DNA of 64,000 bases from Marinobacterium litorale DSM 23545 (GCF_000428985.1 NZ_AUAZ01000018.1:35668-99667); one strand, 5' to 3'; positions 1 through 10,504 are shown, counted from the stretch's first letter. A program made the numbers and translations. The notes: generated by a model from the sequence alone, not told the origin.

Positions 1-396
1 GCCTTCCCACTCCGGTTCCAGCGGCGTCACGTTGACGATGATGCCACAACGGGCATAGGTGCTCTTTCCAAGACAGATTGTCAGTACATCCCGGGGAATA
101 CGGAAGTATTCGACGGTCCGCGCAAGCGCAAAGGAGTTGGGCGGAATGATGCAGACATCAGACTTCACATCGACAAAGCTACCGTCGTCAAAGTTCTTTG
201 GGTCAACGATCGACGAGTTGATGTTGGTGAAGATCTTGAACTCATCCGCGCAACGGACATCGTACCCGTAGCTGGAGGTACCATAAGAGACGATGGGCTG
301 ATCATTCACCCGACGCACCTGCGCCCGCTCGAACGGCTCGATCATCTTTTTTTCGTCCGCCATGCGGCGGATCCAGCTGTCTGACTTGATTCCCAT
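1..396 (-). CDS. dcd: dCTP deaminase, 5' part (cut by window edge)
   Basis: Deaminates dCTP to dUTP in the cytosolic pathway that supplies dTMP. I translated the minus strand from the ATG at 396: it begins [20 protein letters not shown] and runs open for 132 codons to the window edge, so about the last 30% of a protein of roughly 188 residues is missing. Visible family signatures are [17 protein letters not shown] (37-53) and the nucleotide-binding segment [10 protein letters not shown] (110-119), with the acidic PLEPEWEG stretch at the cut end. No good Shine-Dalgarno is visible. The neighbours mrp and metG match the dcd/apbC/metG grouping known from Pseudomonas. Confidence 0.93.
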   Translation of the reverse strand, partial: MGIKSDSWIRRMADEKKMIEPFERAQVRRVNDQPIVSYGTSSYGYDVRCADEFKIFTNINSSIVDPKNFDDGSFVDVKSDVCIIPPNSFALARTVEYFRIPRDVLTICLGKSTYARCGIIVNVTPLEPEWEG

Positions 397-487
397 ATGA
401 CGTTGATACGTACCTGTCTGGAATGGATATTAACGCGCCATTGTACAGGGCATCCCCGCCTCAAAGCCAGCGCCGCACATGCGTAAT

Positions 488-523
488 ACGCCCGCCGGTC
501 ACTCAAAACCGACCTGCGGGCGT
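488..523 (-). terminator. Stem-loop after mrp
   Basis: Eight paired bases (488-495 with 516-523) plus four more (497-500 with 511-514) around a 10-base loop, with a single mismatch between the two blocks. It lies 7 bases past the mrp stop on the minus strand. There is no clear T-run, so Rho-independent termination is plausible but not certain. Confidence 0.5.
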
Positions 524-529
524 CATCGC

Positions 530-1624
530 TCAGTCGGCATGTATTGAAATATTGGGCACCGCCCGCGCCTGCTGGCGGCGGCGAGCCAAACGTGCTGAAA
601 CCCGACAGGCGATTTCGAGATATCGCCGGGCATTGGGGCCGTCCGGATCAGCGACGACGGTGGCCTGCCCGCTATCAGCCTGCTCACGAATCGCCATGGC
701 CAACGGCAACTGGCCAAGTAGCTCGCACTCGTAATCCTTGGCCAGTTTTTCACCGCCTCCCGCACCGAAGATCGATTCTTCATGTCCGCAGTTACTGCAC
801 ACATGAGTGCTCATATTCTCGACAACGCCCAGCACCGGAATATCAACCTTACGGAACATCTCGATCCCCTTACAGGCATCCAGTAAGGCGATATCCTGGG
901 GAGTCGTTACGATAATCGCGGCGGTAACCGGCACACGTTGCGACAACGTCAGCTGGATATCACCGGTGCCCGGGGGCATATCGATCAGCAGGTAATCCAG
1001 ATCTTTCCACAGTGTCTGGTTCAACAGCTGCTGCATGGCACCACTGACCATCGGGCCACGCCACACCATCGGGGTGTTGTCATCGACCAGAAAACTCATG
1101 GACATCACCTGAATCCCCTGAGCCATGACCGGCAGGAAGTACTTCTCATCGGCCGACTCGGGGCGGGTACCGGACGGTACGCCCAGCATCATCCCCTGGC
1201 TCGGCCCATAGATGTCAGCATCAAGTACACCGACCCGGGCCCCTTGCCGGTGAAGTGCCAGCGCCAGATTGGTCGTGGTGGTCGATTTACCCACGCCGCC
1301 TTTCCCGGACGCGACAGCGATGATATTGCGCACACCCTCAAGGCCTGGCAAAGACGGTCGGTCCGGGCCGGCGAGAACCTTCTGGCTGATCTGGATATCC
1401 AGATTCTTGCCCGCGCATTCAGCGTCCAACGCCGCTTTAATCTGGCTGCGCAGCGCTTCGTGCTCAAGCAGCCCCGCATAAGGCAACGTGATACGGATTT
1501 CAATCCCGGAGTCTCCAACACGGACGCCCTGAACAGCCCCCGCGTCGGCAAGGCTCTGCTCCAACCAGGGATCGACAATTTGCCCCACCAACTCCTGCAA
1601 AGCGTTCTGGTCTAACTGTGGCAT
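530..1624 (-). CDS. apbC: Iron-sulfur cluster carrier ATPase Mrp/ApbC
   Basis: P-loop ATPase of the Mrp/NBP35 family that carries and transfers Fe-S clusters to apo-proteins in the cytosol. An N-terminal MIP18/DUF59-like domain (about 1-80) is followed by the deviant Walker A GKGGVGKSTT (about 110-119) and a C-terminal CSNCG pair that in this family ligates the bridging cluster. I start at the ATG at 1624 (MPQLDQNALQ, 364 residues), which has a GGGGG run just upstream. A TTG five codons earlier also extends the frame. It is transcribed toward dcd and separated from the acyltransferase fusion by about 40 bases. Confidence 0.95.
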   Translation of the reverse strand: MPQLDQNALQELVGQIVDPWLEQSLADAGAVQGVRVGDSGIEIRITLPYAGLLEHEALRSQIKAALDAECAGKNLDIQISQKVLAGPDRPSLPGLEGVRNIIAVASGKGGVGKSTTTTNLALALHRQGARVGVLDADIYGPSQGMMLGVPSGTRPESADEKYFLPVMAQGIQVMSMSFLVDDNTPMVWRGPMVSGAMQQLLNQTLWKDLDYLLIDMPPGTGDIQLTLSQRVPVTAAIIVTTPQDIALLDACKGIEMFRKVDIPVLGVVENMSTHVCSNCGHEESIFGAGGGEKLAKDYECELLGQLPLAMAIREQADSGQATVVADPDGPNARRYLEIACRVSARLARRRQQARAVPNISIHAD

Positions 1625-1662
1625 TAGGCCCCCTAACAATTCCCGACAATATTTGTCAGCTA

Positions 1663-4600
1663 TTATGAAGAACTATTCCGGCACAAGTCCAGAGCCATAA
1701 TCCGGGCACGGTAAAGATCCGGTTTCCCACTACCCAGAAACGGCAGTTGAGACTGGACAAACACCCTCGCGGGCAACATCAACGGACTCATCCCCGAGGC
1801 TCGCAGCTGTTCACGCAAACCCTCTTCACCCTCATCGCCCTCGACCAGAAGTACCACCTGCTCCCCTTTACGCTCGTCGGCCACCGAGGTAGCGATCAGG
1901 GGCCTATCCAGCACTTCTTGCGCCTGAGATTCGACCGCACCCAAAGACACCATCTCCCCGCCGATTTTGACAAATCGTGAGTACCGATCAATCAGCGTGA
2001 GGAAACCCTCCTCGTCCAGATAACCCTTGTCACCAGTAACATACCAACGTAACCCGTCACGATGGAGAATGACGCTCTCGGTTCTCTGTGGATCATCCAG
2101 ATAGCCCTGCATGATCTGCGCCCCGCCGATCAACACCATTCCCGGCTCGCCGGTGGGCAGGGTATCAAAGCTGTCCGGGTCGGCTACCCGGAAGCAGGAG
2201 CCGGGTAACGCCATTCCCACACTACCGGTCTTATTGCCCACCTGGACAGTCCAGAAACGGGTATCCAGATAATCCGGCAGATTTACGCTGGCGACCGGGG
2301 TTGTTTCGGTACAGCCATAACCTTCGAGTATTCGCTTGTTAAACCGACCTTCAAACTGCTCCCTCACCCGCGGTGAAAGCCGCTCCGCACCCGCTACCAC
2401 CAGTCGCAGCGGCTCAAACATGGAGGGCAGCAACCGGGACTGACGCGCATACAGCCTCAAAAAGGTACTGGTCGCACAGAGCAGCGAAACCCGCCAACGA
2501 GCAACACATTTACCGATATTGACGGCATCCGTCGGGTCGGGATGACACACCAGCGGCACCCCTTCGATCAACGGCATCATCGTCGTAGCCGTGAGCCCAA
2601 ACGCATGGAACAGAGGCAGCGATCCCAGTACGCAATCTTCGTCCTCGATATTAAACACATCAGCGACCTGTTTCAGGTTGGCCATGATGTTGCGATGGCT
2701 GAGCACAATCCCCTTGGGTTGCCCCTCACTGCCCGAAGAGAAAAGTATCGCTGCGGTATGATCAATAGGAACCGCTCCGCCAAACTGCTTCTGAAGCAGC
2801 CAGACCGGGGTCATACGCGCCTGGACCAGCGTCGCCAGCCGTTCTCCGTTACCAATCTGATCACGAAGCCACTCCAGTTCTATAAGTTTCACATCGCCTA
2901 ACGCGGACAGCGGATCGATACCCCGCTGCCCCAAGCGCTTGAGAAACAAGCTGGACGTAACCACGATTTTCAAACCCGCCCGCTCGCTGGCGCTAGCCAG
3001 CGCTTCCCTGGACGCGGTGTAGTTCAGCGGAACTATGGTTTTACCGCTCATCAGCAACCCGAGCAGACCCACAACACCGCCGGCCGCCGTAGGCAGCAGC
3101 ACGCCGATCCGCTCCTCTTCAAGGCGACGGAAACGGCGCGCCAGCACCATGGCAGCAGTCAGTAGACGCAGATGAGAGAAAGGCGACATCTCCAGCTCAG
3201 TCAAGGCCCAGGCGGACGGCGCTGCACGAGCGGTACGAATGAACGCCGCAGGCAGATTGTCGAGCGTATTGGTATAGGCCTCCCAGGCGTGGATCGCCAG
3301 TTCGGAAACCTGTGACCTCAGTGTCACGGCATCCGTATTCAAGGGCAGCGGCGCGCCGAATGCCAGCGTCACATCTCGTTTCCAACCGGCGCGACGGGCA
3401 CTGCGCATGCGCGCGGTGGAGCGCGAAAAGCGACTGCCCCAAAGCCCACGCAGATAAAACGGCAGGATGATGACATCGGCATCAGACGCCACCTGAGCCG
3501 CTGCTCGCTCAAAACCGCGCTTGAAGGGGCCTAGCTGACCGCTTCGACTGATCGCGCCTTCGGGGAAGATACACACCACCTCTCCGGCTTCCAGCAAGCG
3601 CGCAACCTGGGTCATTGCATCCCGGCTGCTGCCAGAGGAGATCGGTATCACCCGGTAGAGCCTCAACAGCCAGCTGAGATACCAGCGTTCGTAGATAACC
3701 CGCTCCATGACAAAATGTACATGCCGCGGACAGGCGATCTGAACCAACGCCCAGTCAAGCCAGCTGACATGGTTGCCAACCAGCAGCACACCCCGCCCAT
3801 CCCTTGGAATCTGATCAAAGCCCAGGATATCGAGCCGATAACGCCGCTTCAGAAGCAACCGAACGAGTAGACGCAAGAATGCCTCGGGCAAGCGAACCAG
3901 CGCAATTAAGGCACCGACGGCGGCGGCCAGGGCCAGCACGACCAGAATGCTGCGGGCTGGGACTTCGGCAAAGGCGCTGGCCACGGTCATCACCAGCGCG
4001 GAAAACATCGCCACGTTCTGAATAAGATTATTACCCGCCAGAATGGAGCCGCTCTCTGCGGAGGGCGCATGAAACTGAATCAATGCGTTGAGCGGAACAA
4101 TCGCCAGTGCACCACCGACACCGACCAGGAAAAACAGCACGCCGGCACTCAGCAGTGAGCCGCTGGCAGGTAAAAGCCCCAGACCCAGTGTTACCAGTAA
4201 AGCACCAAACGGGATCAGACCCACGTTGATATGGTGGCGCGAAAGACGCGCGACCATAATTGAACCCACCAAGATGCCGATACCGGATTGGGCCAGAGCG
4301 CCCTGGATATAGAAGGTATTGACCTCCCCCAGATGCGCTTTGACGTAGGCAGGATAGACCGCAATCATCACCTGGCTGATCGACCAGAACAGGGCCAACC
4401 CGAAGATGGAATAGAGAATCGGTTTATGGGCAGTCACCCGCCCCAGGTTTTCCCTGAGCAGCTGCCCCCGCCAGTAGGCATGCCGGTCGAGGCGCAGTTG
4501 CGGGTGGGCACCCCCAGCGGGTAAGCGCCAAGCCAACAGCCACTCCACGACAGCCAATGCCACCAGTAACCAGCCCAGCGGTGCAATCTGGCGCATAACC

Positions 4601-5166
4601 GCCTCAGGGCTTTTTTCAACCACTTCGGTCAACGCCAGTCGCTGCTCGAACAGCAGGGAAAAAAGCACGATAGCGCCCAGAATGGAGATAATCGTGGCTG
4701 CCTGAACCCAGCCGTTGGCCTCACTGAGGTTATTGGCCCCCACCAATTCGCGGATAAAGCCGTATTTGGCGGGCGAGTAGAGTGCACTTTGAGCGGCAAG
4801 AAAAAAGGTCAGTACAAACGCGGGAATAAACCAGCCCTGGTAGTAACAGGCGGTAATCATTAGCGTCAGCCCGATCGCCGCAGCTGCAGACCCGCGCATA
4901 ACGGCGGGTTTGCTGAAACGGTCGGACAAAAACCCTGCCGGCGTGAACAGCAGAATAAAGGGCAGGAGAATCAGCGCATTGACGATTGCGGTCAGCAACA
5001 CCTGCTCCGGACCGTCATAGGCCTTGAACAGGGTATTTTGCACCAGGATCTTATGCCCCAGATCCAGAGTGGCATTCAGGTAGGCGACTGCGATAAACGA
5101 GAGAAAGCCGGTATAACGCCAGACCGGCCGGCTATCAGGCTCCTGTCGTTCCTGCTGCTGTGTCAT
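1663..5166 (-). CDS. Fused lysophospholipid flippase, acyltransferase and acyl-ACP synthetase (LplT-Aas type)
   Basis: A 1167-residue fusion that in one chain covers uptake and re-acylation of lysophospholipids, performed by separate LplT and Aas in E. coli. Residues ~1-410 form a 12-helix MFS permease. Residues ~430-620 are a PlsC acyltransferase with NHVSWLDWAL (the HX4D motif) and FPEGAISRSG. The rest is an AMP-forming ligase with the phosphate loop ILFSSGSEGQPKG and the adenylate motif YGCTETTP. The ATG at 5166 (MTQQQ) is preferred: it has GGGGGAGG upstream and avoids overlap with trmA, which ends 33 bases before. It probably acts at the inner membrane and is co-transcribed with trmA. Confidence 0.9.
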   Translation of the reverse strand: MTQQQERQEPDSRPVWRYTGFLSFIAVAYLNATLDLGHKILVQNTLFKAYDGPEQVLLTAIVNALILLPFILLFTPAGFLSDRFSKPAVMRGSAAAAIGLTLMITACYYQGWFIPAFVLTFFLAAQSALYSPAKYGFIRELVGANNLSEANGWVQAATIISILGAIVLFSLLFEQRLALTEVVEKSPEAVMRQIAPLGWLLVALAVVEWLLAWRLPAGGAHPQLRLDRHAYWRGQLLRENLGRVTAHKPILYSIFGLALFWSISQVMIAVYPAYVKAHLGEVNTFYIQGALAQSGIGILVGSIMVARLSRHHINVGLIPFGALLVTLGLGLLPASGSLLSAGVLFFLVGVGGALAIVPLNALIQFHAPSAESGSILAGNNLIQNVAMFSALVMTVASAFAEVPARSILVVLALAAAVGALIALVRLPEAFLRLLVRLLLKRRYRLDILGFDQIPRDGRGVLLVGNHVSWLDWALVQIACPRHVHFVMERVIYERWYLSWLLRLYRVIPISSGSSRDAMTQVARLLEAGEVVCIFPEGAISRSGQLGPFKRGFERAAAQVASDADVIILPFYLRGLWGSRFSRSTARMRSARRAGWKRDVTLAFGAPLPLNTDAVTLRSQVSELAIHAWEAYTNTLDNLPAAFIRTARAAPSAWALTELEMSPFSHLRLLTAAMVLARRFRRLEEERIGVLLPTAAGGVVGLLGLLMSGKTIVPLNYTASREALASASERAGLKIVVTSSLFLKRLGQRGIDPLSALGDVKLIELEWLRDQIGNGERLATLVQARMTPVWLLQKQFGGAVPIDHTAAILFSSGSEGQPKGIVLSHRNIMANLKQVADVFNIEDEDCVLGSLPLFHAFGLTATTMMPLIEGVPLVCHPDPTDAVNIGKCVARWRVSLLCATSTFLRLYARQSRLLPSMFEPLRLVVAGAERLSPRVREQFEGRFNKRILEGYGCTETTPVASVNLPDYLDTRFWTVQVGNKTGSVGMALPGSCFRVADPDSFDTLPTGEPGMVLIGGAQIMQGYLDDPQRTESVILHRDGLRWYVTGDKGYLDEEGFLTLIDRYSRFVKIGGEMVSLGAVESQAQEVLDRPLIATSVADERKGEQVVLLVEGDEGEEGLREQLRASGMSPLMLPARVFVQSQLPFLGSGKPDLYRARIMALDLCRNSSS

Positions 5167-5198
5167 AGGCCTCCCCCGGCTATACCGATGTGCGCGGG

Positions 5199-6287
5199 TT
5201 AGCGCCGTGTCAGGTAAACCCCGCACTCAAGGTGGTCTGTATACGGAAACTGATCGAACACGGCAAACCGCTCTATCCGGTGACTCCGGGTAATTACCTT
5301 CAGATTTTCTTTCAATGTTTCCGGATTACAGGAGATATACAGTATATGCGGGTATTCAATGACCTGTGAGACGGTCTCGTCATCCAGACCGGCTCTGGGC
5401 GGATCCACCAGCACCGTGGAGAAGCGGCACTCTTCTAGCGCCAGTCCCTGAACCTTGCGCGTCTCTTTCTGACCTTTCAACACCAGCGACAGGTCTTCTG
5501 AGGGCATCCGCAGCACATCGATATTGTCGATACCGTTCTGCTCGATATTAAAGCGCGCCGAACGTACCGACTCCTTGGATATCTCTGTGGCGACTACCCG
5601 TCGGAAATTCTGCGCCAGCGGCAGCGTGAAGTTACCGTTCCCGCAATAAAACTCCACCAGGTCACCACCGGCATCACGACTGGCATCCAGTGCCCAGGCG
5701 ATCATCTGCCGACAGACTTCACCGTTAGGCTGGGTAAAGCTGTTTTCAGTTTGCTTGTAACTGTAGGTGCGCCCGTTTATATCGAGCTGCTCAATAACAA
5801 AATCCTTATCCAGAACGATCTTATTCTTGCGTGAGCGGCCAATAATATCGATACCGAACTTTTCACGCAGCGGACGCACCGCCTCGATCCACTCATCACC
5901 AATCGGCCGATGGTAAAGCAGGCTGACCAGCAATTCGCCTGAAAGAGTGCTGAGAAAGTCGATCTGAAACAGTTTAAAACGCAGACGTGGATCGGGACGG
6001 ATCACATCCAGCAGCTCAAACATCATATCGTGGATACGCCGCGATACCATGGGGCAACGGTCTATCCGAACCGGCGCACGCTTATTCCCCGGCTCGAACA
6101 TCACATAATACAGATCGTCGCCGTCATGCCAGACACGGAACTCGGCACGCATCCGGTAGTGTTCCGTCGGTGATCGGTAAAGGTCCACGTCGGGAATGTC
6201 GAACTCGGCGAAAGTCGCCTCCACGTAGGCGCGTTTGCGCTGCAGTTGAGCTTCGTACTGACTGGGATCGACCTGGGGCAAAGACAT
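5199..6287 (-). CDS. trmA: tRNA (uracil-5-)-methyltransferase
   Basis: Makes m5U54 (ribothymidine) in the T-loop of tRNAs using S-adenosylmethionine. The 362-residue protein (E. coli TrmA 366) shows the SAM site FYCGNGNFTLPLA, the DPPRAGLD motif and the nucleophilic cysteine in ISCNPETL. The start at 6287 (MSLPQVDPSQ) is supported by GAGG five bases upstream; longer reading adds 15 unlikely residues. It precedes the LplT-Aas fusion by 33 bases, so the two may share a transcript. Confidence is high because all family motifs are in place. Confidence 0.96.
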   Translation of the reverse strand: MSLPQVDPSQYEAQLQRKRAYVEATFAEFDIPDVDLYRSPTEHYRMRAEFRVWHDGDDLYYVMFEPGNKRAPVRIDRCPMVSRRIHDMMFELLDVIRPDPRLRFKLFQIDFLSTLSGELLVSLLYHRPIGDEWIEAVRPLREKFGIDIIGRSRKNKIVLDKDFVIEQLDINGRTYSYKQTENSFTQPNGEVCRQMIAWALDASRDAGGDLVEFYCGNGNFTLPLAQNFRRVVATEISKESVRSARFNIEQNGIDNIDVLRMPSEDLSLVLKGQKETRKVQGLALEECRFSTVLVDPPRAGLDDETVSQVIEYPHILYISCNPETLKENLKVITRSHRIERFAVFDQFPYTDHLECGVYLTRR

Positions 6288-6356
6288 GGTAACCTCGGTG
6301 TGGGGCAAAACAGGGCGCGATTCTAGCAGCACCGCCCCGGCGCTCCAACATCCGCT

Positions 6357-7577
6357 TCAGCCACCGGTCCAGCACCGGCTCAGGCGACGGGCATATTCAC
6401 CGCTGTACATCTCCCAGTCCGCCTGACGGCCGACCTGTTTAATCTGGGACAGGTACTCCAGACAAAGCTGTCCACTCAGCCTGCACTCCAGACGATTGGG
6501 GGGATCGGGCAAAAGCGAGTCGGCAACGTGTAACGCCGTTAACACACTGAACGAGGCATCGCCTGCCCCTTTTGGCGTCGCATGATAGAGCACTGCCCGC
6601 ACCACCACCGGCGAAACACCCCAGCGTTGCAGCATGGAAGCGGCCAGCTCACTGTGACTGACCTGATACTCCAGCTTTTCCATCGCCGTTAGAGAACGGC
6701 CCAGCAGCACCGCGCGTTCCGCCACCTGGAGATAACGTTGCGGATCCAGCATCACCAATGCCCGCATACCCAGATCATGAAACAACCCCGCCGCCATCGC
6801 CTGAAGCTGCTGAATACGGTCACGCCCGTGAACCTGGGCCATGCGCTGGGCCAGCAGTCCACACGCCAGCGCCCGGTCAGTCAAACCCGAGAACGGAAAC
6901 CCTTTCCACCCCTCCGGCTCGGCAAAGGCCAGCTCTGCATGCACTCTCAGATTGAGTGCCCGCAGCGTACGAAAGCCAACCTGTGGCACCACGTCATTGA
7001 TATTGAATATATGCTTATCGAAGCCAAACAGCGGAGAGTTGAGCAGAGCGAGCACACCACGTAGCTGAGCCACGGCACCACGATAGCTGGGTGCGACCTG
7101 AGTCACACGCTCATCAGCCCGGTCATCGATAAAACTGTCCAGCACACCCACCTGAGCCGGTGGCGGCGACAGGCCACCCAGCGCTTCGAAGAGGTCACAA
7201 AATACCGAGCTGTTTAGCCGATCACGTACCCGACGAGCCCGGGCAACTGTCATTTTGAGTTTTTCGGCGGGGATATTGGCCTGCAACGAGGCGTGCGCAA
7301 GATCACTCCCCTCGACCACAAACCGGGCGCTGGCATCCTGGCTCAGCAGCAAACGGATGATATTGGGCCAGCGTTCACCCAACTTACGCAGTAATCTGAG
7401 CACACTCAGACTGTCTCCCCGGGTTCGCACCACAACAAGCTCAGGCGATGGGACTTCCTCATCGTCCAGCAACGCCAGCAACTCAGTCGCACTTTCACAG
7501 CGTTGAATCGCCCAGCCATCCAGCTGAAATGCGCCACCAACTGGCAAACCGATCTCGCAAACTATTAACCTCTCCAT
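6357..7577 (-). CDS. HDOD-domain protein with receiver-like N-terminus
   Basis: The N-terminal ~125 residues resemble a response-regulator fold (LVVVRTRGDSLSVLRLLRKL) but lack a clear phospho-acceptor motif. Residues ~150-350 form an HDOD domain, including LFHDLGMRALVMLDP. HDOD proteins are non-catalytic relatives of HD phosphohydrolases found in signalling proteins; the specific role here is unknown. I choose the ATG at 7577 (MERLIVCEIG), which has AGGTGG upstream, over a GTG three codons earlier. It diverges from metG, with 125 bases between the starts. Confidence 0.8.
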   Translation of the reverse strand: MERLIVCEIGLPVGGAFQLDGWAIQRCESATELLALLDDEEVPSPELVVVRTRGDSLSVLRLLRKLGERWPNIIRLLLSQDASARFVVEGSDLAHASLQANIPAEKLKMTVARARRVRDRLNSSVFCDLFEALGGLSPPPAQVGVLDSFIDDRADERVTQVAPSYRGAVAQLRGVLALLNSPLFGFDKHIFNINDVVPQVGFRTLRALNLRVHAELAFAEPEGWKGFPFSGLTDRALACGLLAQRMAQVHGRDRIQQLQAMAAGLFHDLGMRALVMLDPQRYLQVAERAVLLGRSLTAMEKLEYQVSHSELAASMLQRWGVSPVVVRAVLYHATPKGAGDASFSVLTALHVADSLLPDPPNRLECRLSGQLCLEYLSQIKQVGRQADWEMYSGEYARRLSRCWTGG

Positions 7578-7702
7578 GGATGCCACCTGATTTAATCGGA
7601 CCCTTTACCTGGAGTAGCGGCCCGCCTGTTTCCCTTCATAAGCTCGCTAATAAAGCGTAAAATCGCCCGCTATCCTATTCGCGAACAAGATTTGAGCTCC
7701 CG

Positions 7703-9748
7703 ATGACCGAAAGCAAGCGCAAGATTCTCGTTACCAGTGCCCTGCCCTATGCCAACGGGCCCATCCACCTGGGCCATCTCGTGGAATATATTCAGACCGA
7801 CATCTGGGTGCGTTTTCAGAAACAGCGTGGCCACCAGTGTACGTATGTCTGCGCGGATGATGCCCATGGCACGCCGATTATGCTCAAGGCAGACCAGCTG
7901 GGACTTTCGCCGCAGGAACTGATCGATAAAGTCAGCGCCGAGCACCAGCGTGACTTCGCCGGTTTCATGGTCGGGTTTGACAACTATTACTCTACCCACT
8001 CGGAAGAGAACCGTCATTTCGCAACGCTTATTTATCAGCGTTTGCATGACGCCGGTCATATTGCGCGCCGAACAATCACCCAAGCGTTTGACCCTGAGAA
8101 GCAGATGTTCCTGCCTGACCGCTTCATCAAGGGCGAGTGCCCCAAGTGTGGCGCAGCGGACCAGTACGGCGACTCCTGTGAGGCCTGCGGTGCCACCTAT
8201 CAGCCCACCGAACTGAAAAACGCCTACTCCGCGATCTCCGGTGCCAAACCTGTCGAGAAGGAGTCGGAGCACTTTTTCTTCAAGCTGGGCGACTTCGACC
8301 AGTTCCTGCGCACCTGGGTTAACGAGCACGTGCAAAGCCAGATGATCCACAAGCTCAACGAGTGGTTCGAATCCGGCCTGCAGCAGTGGGATATCTCCCG
8401 TGATGCGCCCTACTGGGGTTTCCAGATCCCGGGCCAAGAGAACAAGTACTTCTATGTCTGGTTGGACGCGCCTATCGGTTACATGGCCAGCTTCAAGAAC
8501 TGGTGTGACAAGAACGGCGTCGACTTCGACGAATACTGGAAACCAGGCTCCAGCGCCGAGCTGTACCACTTTATCGGCAAGGATATCGCCTACTTCCACA
8601 CGCTGTTCTGGCCCGCCGAGTTGCACGGTGCCGGCTTCCGCACACCCACCGGGGTGTTCTGCCATGGCTTCCTGACCGTTAACGGCCAGAAGATGTCCAA
8701 ATCCCGCGGCACCTTCATCATGGCGGAAACCTACCTCAAGCACCTGCGCCCGGAATATCTGCGTTATTACTTTGCGGCCAAGCTCAGCTCCGGTATCGAC
8801 GATATCGACCTGAGCCTGGAAGACTTCCGTTTCCGCGTCAATTCCGACCTGGTCAACAAAGTGGTCAACATCGCCAGCCGCTGTGCAGGCTTCATTCACA
8901 AAAAGTTTGACGGCGAACTGGATAGCCAACTGACCAACGCGGGCCTCTACCACGAAGCGGTCTCGGCCGGGCGCAGCATCGCCGAAGCCTACGAGAAGCG
9001 TGAGTACAGCCGCGCCATGCGTGAAATCATGCAGATCGCGGACAAAGCCAACCAGTATATCGATAACGCCGAGCCCTGGGTGCTGGCCAAGCAGGAAGGC
9101 CGTGAAGCCGAGGTCCAGGCATGCTGCACCCTGGGCATCAACCTGTTCCGCGTAATCATCAGCTACCTGGCACCGGTGTTGCCGCACGTGGCACAGGAGG
9201 CGGCCGCCTTCCTGAATATTGACGGCTTTACCTGGGACGCTATCGAGAAACCGCTGCTCAGCCACAAGATCAACAAGTTCAAGCCACTGATGCAGCGCGT
9301 GGAACCGGAAGCGATCGAGAAGATGATCGAAGACTCCCGACAGAGCCTGGAGGCCGCCGCTGCGGTGCAGCCGGCCAAGGCAAAAGCGGCGAAGAAACCG
9401 GAACAGGAAGCGATCGCCGATACCATCGAGTTTGGGGATTTTGCCAAGGTCGATCTGCGCATCGCCCGGATCGCCAAAGCGGAACATGTGGAGGGAGCCG
9501 ACAAACTGCTGCGCCTGACACTGGATATCGGCGAGGAGAATACCCGCAATGTATTTGCAGGTATCAAGTCGGCCTACAACCCGGAGGAGCTGGAAGGCAA
9601 GCTCACCGTGATGGTCGCCAACCTGGCACCGCGTAAGATGAAGTTCGGTGTATCCGAAGGGATGGTGCTCGCCGCCGGACCTGGCGGCAAAGAGCTTTGG
9701 ATTCTGGAGCCACACGAAGGTGCTCAGCCGGGCATGCGAATCAAGTAG
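7703..9748 (+). CDS. metG: Methionyl-tRNA synthetase
   Basis: Charges tRNA-Met with methionine. The 681-residue class I synthetase shows the HIGH-type motif HLGHL near residue 22, the zinc knuckle [18 protein letters not shown] (~145-162) and KMSKSRGT (~332). The C-terminal ~110 residues (from [14 protein letters not shown]) are the dimerising EMAP/Trbp111-type tRNA-binding domain. All expected parts are present and the length is normal. A strong terminator follows 19 bases after the stop. Confidence 0.98.
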   Translation: MTESKRKILVTSALPYANGPIHLGHLVEYIQTDIWVRFQKQRGHQCTYVCADDAHGTPIMLKADQLGLSPQELIDKVSAEHQRDFAGFMVGFDNYYSTHSEENRHFATLIYQRLHDAGHIARRTITQAFDPEKQMFLPDRFIKGECPKCGAADQYGDSCEACGATYQPTELKNAYSAISGAKPVEKESEHFFFKLGDFDQFLRTWVNEHVQSQMIHKLNEWFESGLQQWDISRDAPYWGFQIPGQENKYFYVWLDAPIGYMASFKNWCDKNGVDFDEYWKPGSSAELYHFIGKDIAYFHTLFWPAELHGAGFRTPTGVFCHGFLTVNGQKMSKSRGTFIMAETYLKHLRPEYLRYYFAAKLSSGIDDIDLSLEDFRFRVNSDLVNKVVNIASRCAGFIHKKFDGELDSQLTNAGLYHEAVSAGRSIAEAYEKREYSRAMREIMQIADKANQYIDNAEPWVLAKQEGREAEVQACCTLGINLFRVIISYLAPVLPHVAQEAAAFLNIDGFTWDAIEKPLLSHKINKFKPLMQRVEPEAIEKMIEDSRQSLEAAAAVQPAKAKAAKKPEQEAIADTIEFGDFAKVDLRIARIAKAEHVEGADKLLRLTLDIGEENTRNVFAGIKSAYNPEELEGKLTVMVANLAPRKMKFGVSEGMVLAAGPGGKELWILEPHEGAQPGMRIK

Positions 9749-9766
9749 CGCGACTCCCGCTAAAAG

Positions 9767-9789
9767 AGCCGGCCCAGCGCCGGCTTTTT
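9767..9789 (+). terminator. Rho-independent terminator of metG
   Basis: A perfect 7-bp stem (AGCCGGC with GCCGGCT), a 5-base loop CCAGC and five Ts. It lies 19 bases past the metG stop. Confidence 0.9.
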
Positions 9790-10402
9790 ACTGCCTGCTC
9801 AGTAACAGATTAGCACCGGATACAGCTAAAAAGGTGGCACACCCCTTGTTAAACCGAGCCGCCATTTTAGGCTTCGAAAACCAGCTGCGCAGGTACAGGC
9901 CAAACATCGAATAGATTGATATGGCCAGCATCTCCAGCAGTAGAAAGGTCAGCCCAAGCACAAAAAACTGTTCCTTCACATCGCCCGCCACATCGACAAA
10001 CTGCGGCAGGAACGCGGTAAAAATCAGAATCGCCTTTGGGTTCCCCGCTGCCAGCGCAAACTCCTGCCGAACTAACGCTGCGCGGTTTTGAGTGGCATTC
10101 ACGTCGGAGACCGGACTTGCCTGGGAGCGCCAGAGCTTAAAAGCGATCCAAAGCAGGTACAGCGCGCCCACCAGCTTTATTAAGAAAAACAGCGTTTCCG
10201 ACGTATACAGCACCACCGCCAAACCGGATGCGGCCAGAGCAATCATCCCGGAAAACGCCGTAATACGCCCCAGCCCCGCGATGAAAGCAGACTGAAAACC
10301 ATAGCAACGCGCGTTATTCATGGACAGCAAGTTGTTGGGCCCCGGCGTCATATTGAGGGCAAAGCATGCCGGTATAAAAAGTAATAACTTCCAGAGTTCC
10401 AT
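9788..10402 (-). CDS. LysE/RhtB-family amino-acid exporter
   Basis: A 204-residue inner-membrane exporter with about six hydrophobic helices and the family's N-terminal signature NMTPGPNNLLSM plus AAGNPKAILIF. LysE/RhtB proteins export amino acids and related metabolites. Which one is not evident from the protein, but the upstream leader (10444-10590) carries Ile/Val codons, hinting at branched-chain amino acids. The ATG at 10402 (MELWKLLLFIP) is preferred over the upstream GTG because it fits the family's usual start. Its 3' end meets the metG terminator. Confidence 0.85.
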   Translation of the reverse strand: MELWKLLLFIPACFALNMTPGPNNLLSMNNARCYGFQSAFIAGLGRITAFSGMIALAASGLAVVLYTSETLFFLIKLVGALYLLWIAFKLWRSQASPVSDVNATQNRAALVRQEFALAAGNPKAILIFTAFLPQFVDVAGDVKEQFFVLGLTFLLLEMLAISIYSMFGLYLRSWFSKPKMAARFNKGCATFLAVSGANLLLSRQ

Positions 10403-10443
10403 CGTCGTTCCCGATCTATCCGAGCCCACAGAGGGTAATAAAA

Positions 10444-10467
10444 AAACCCACCTCGCTGGGTGGGTTT
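10444..10467 (-). terminator. Terminator/attenuator ahead of the LysE exporter
   Basis: On the minus strand AAACCCAC pairs with GTGGGTTT (8 bp, extendable by one) around a short GC loop, followed directly by a run of Ts. It sits about 40 bases upstream of the exporter start. An upstream GGTGGG (complement of 10494-10499) could pair with CCCACC and block it. Confidence 0.8.
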
Positions 10468-10504
10468 ATGACGCCTTGATCGCGTGCCAGAACGCCCACC
10501 GCTC

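Noticed and set aside
938..1615. A 225-codon frame antisense to apbC
   Set aside because: Antisense shadow of the Mrp/ApbC gene without motifs.
7670..9715. A 681-codon open frame on the minus strand opposite metG
   Set aside because: It is the antisense shadow of a certain metG gene, with low-complexity composition and no family motifs. High GC and codon bias keep stop codons rare on the opposite strand.
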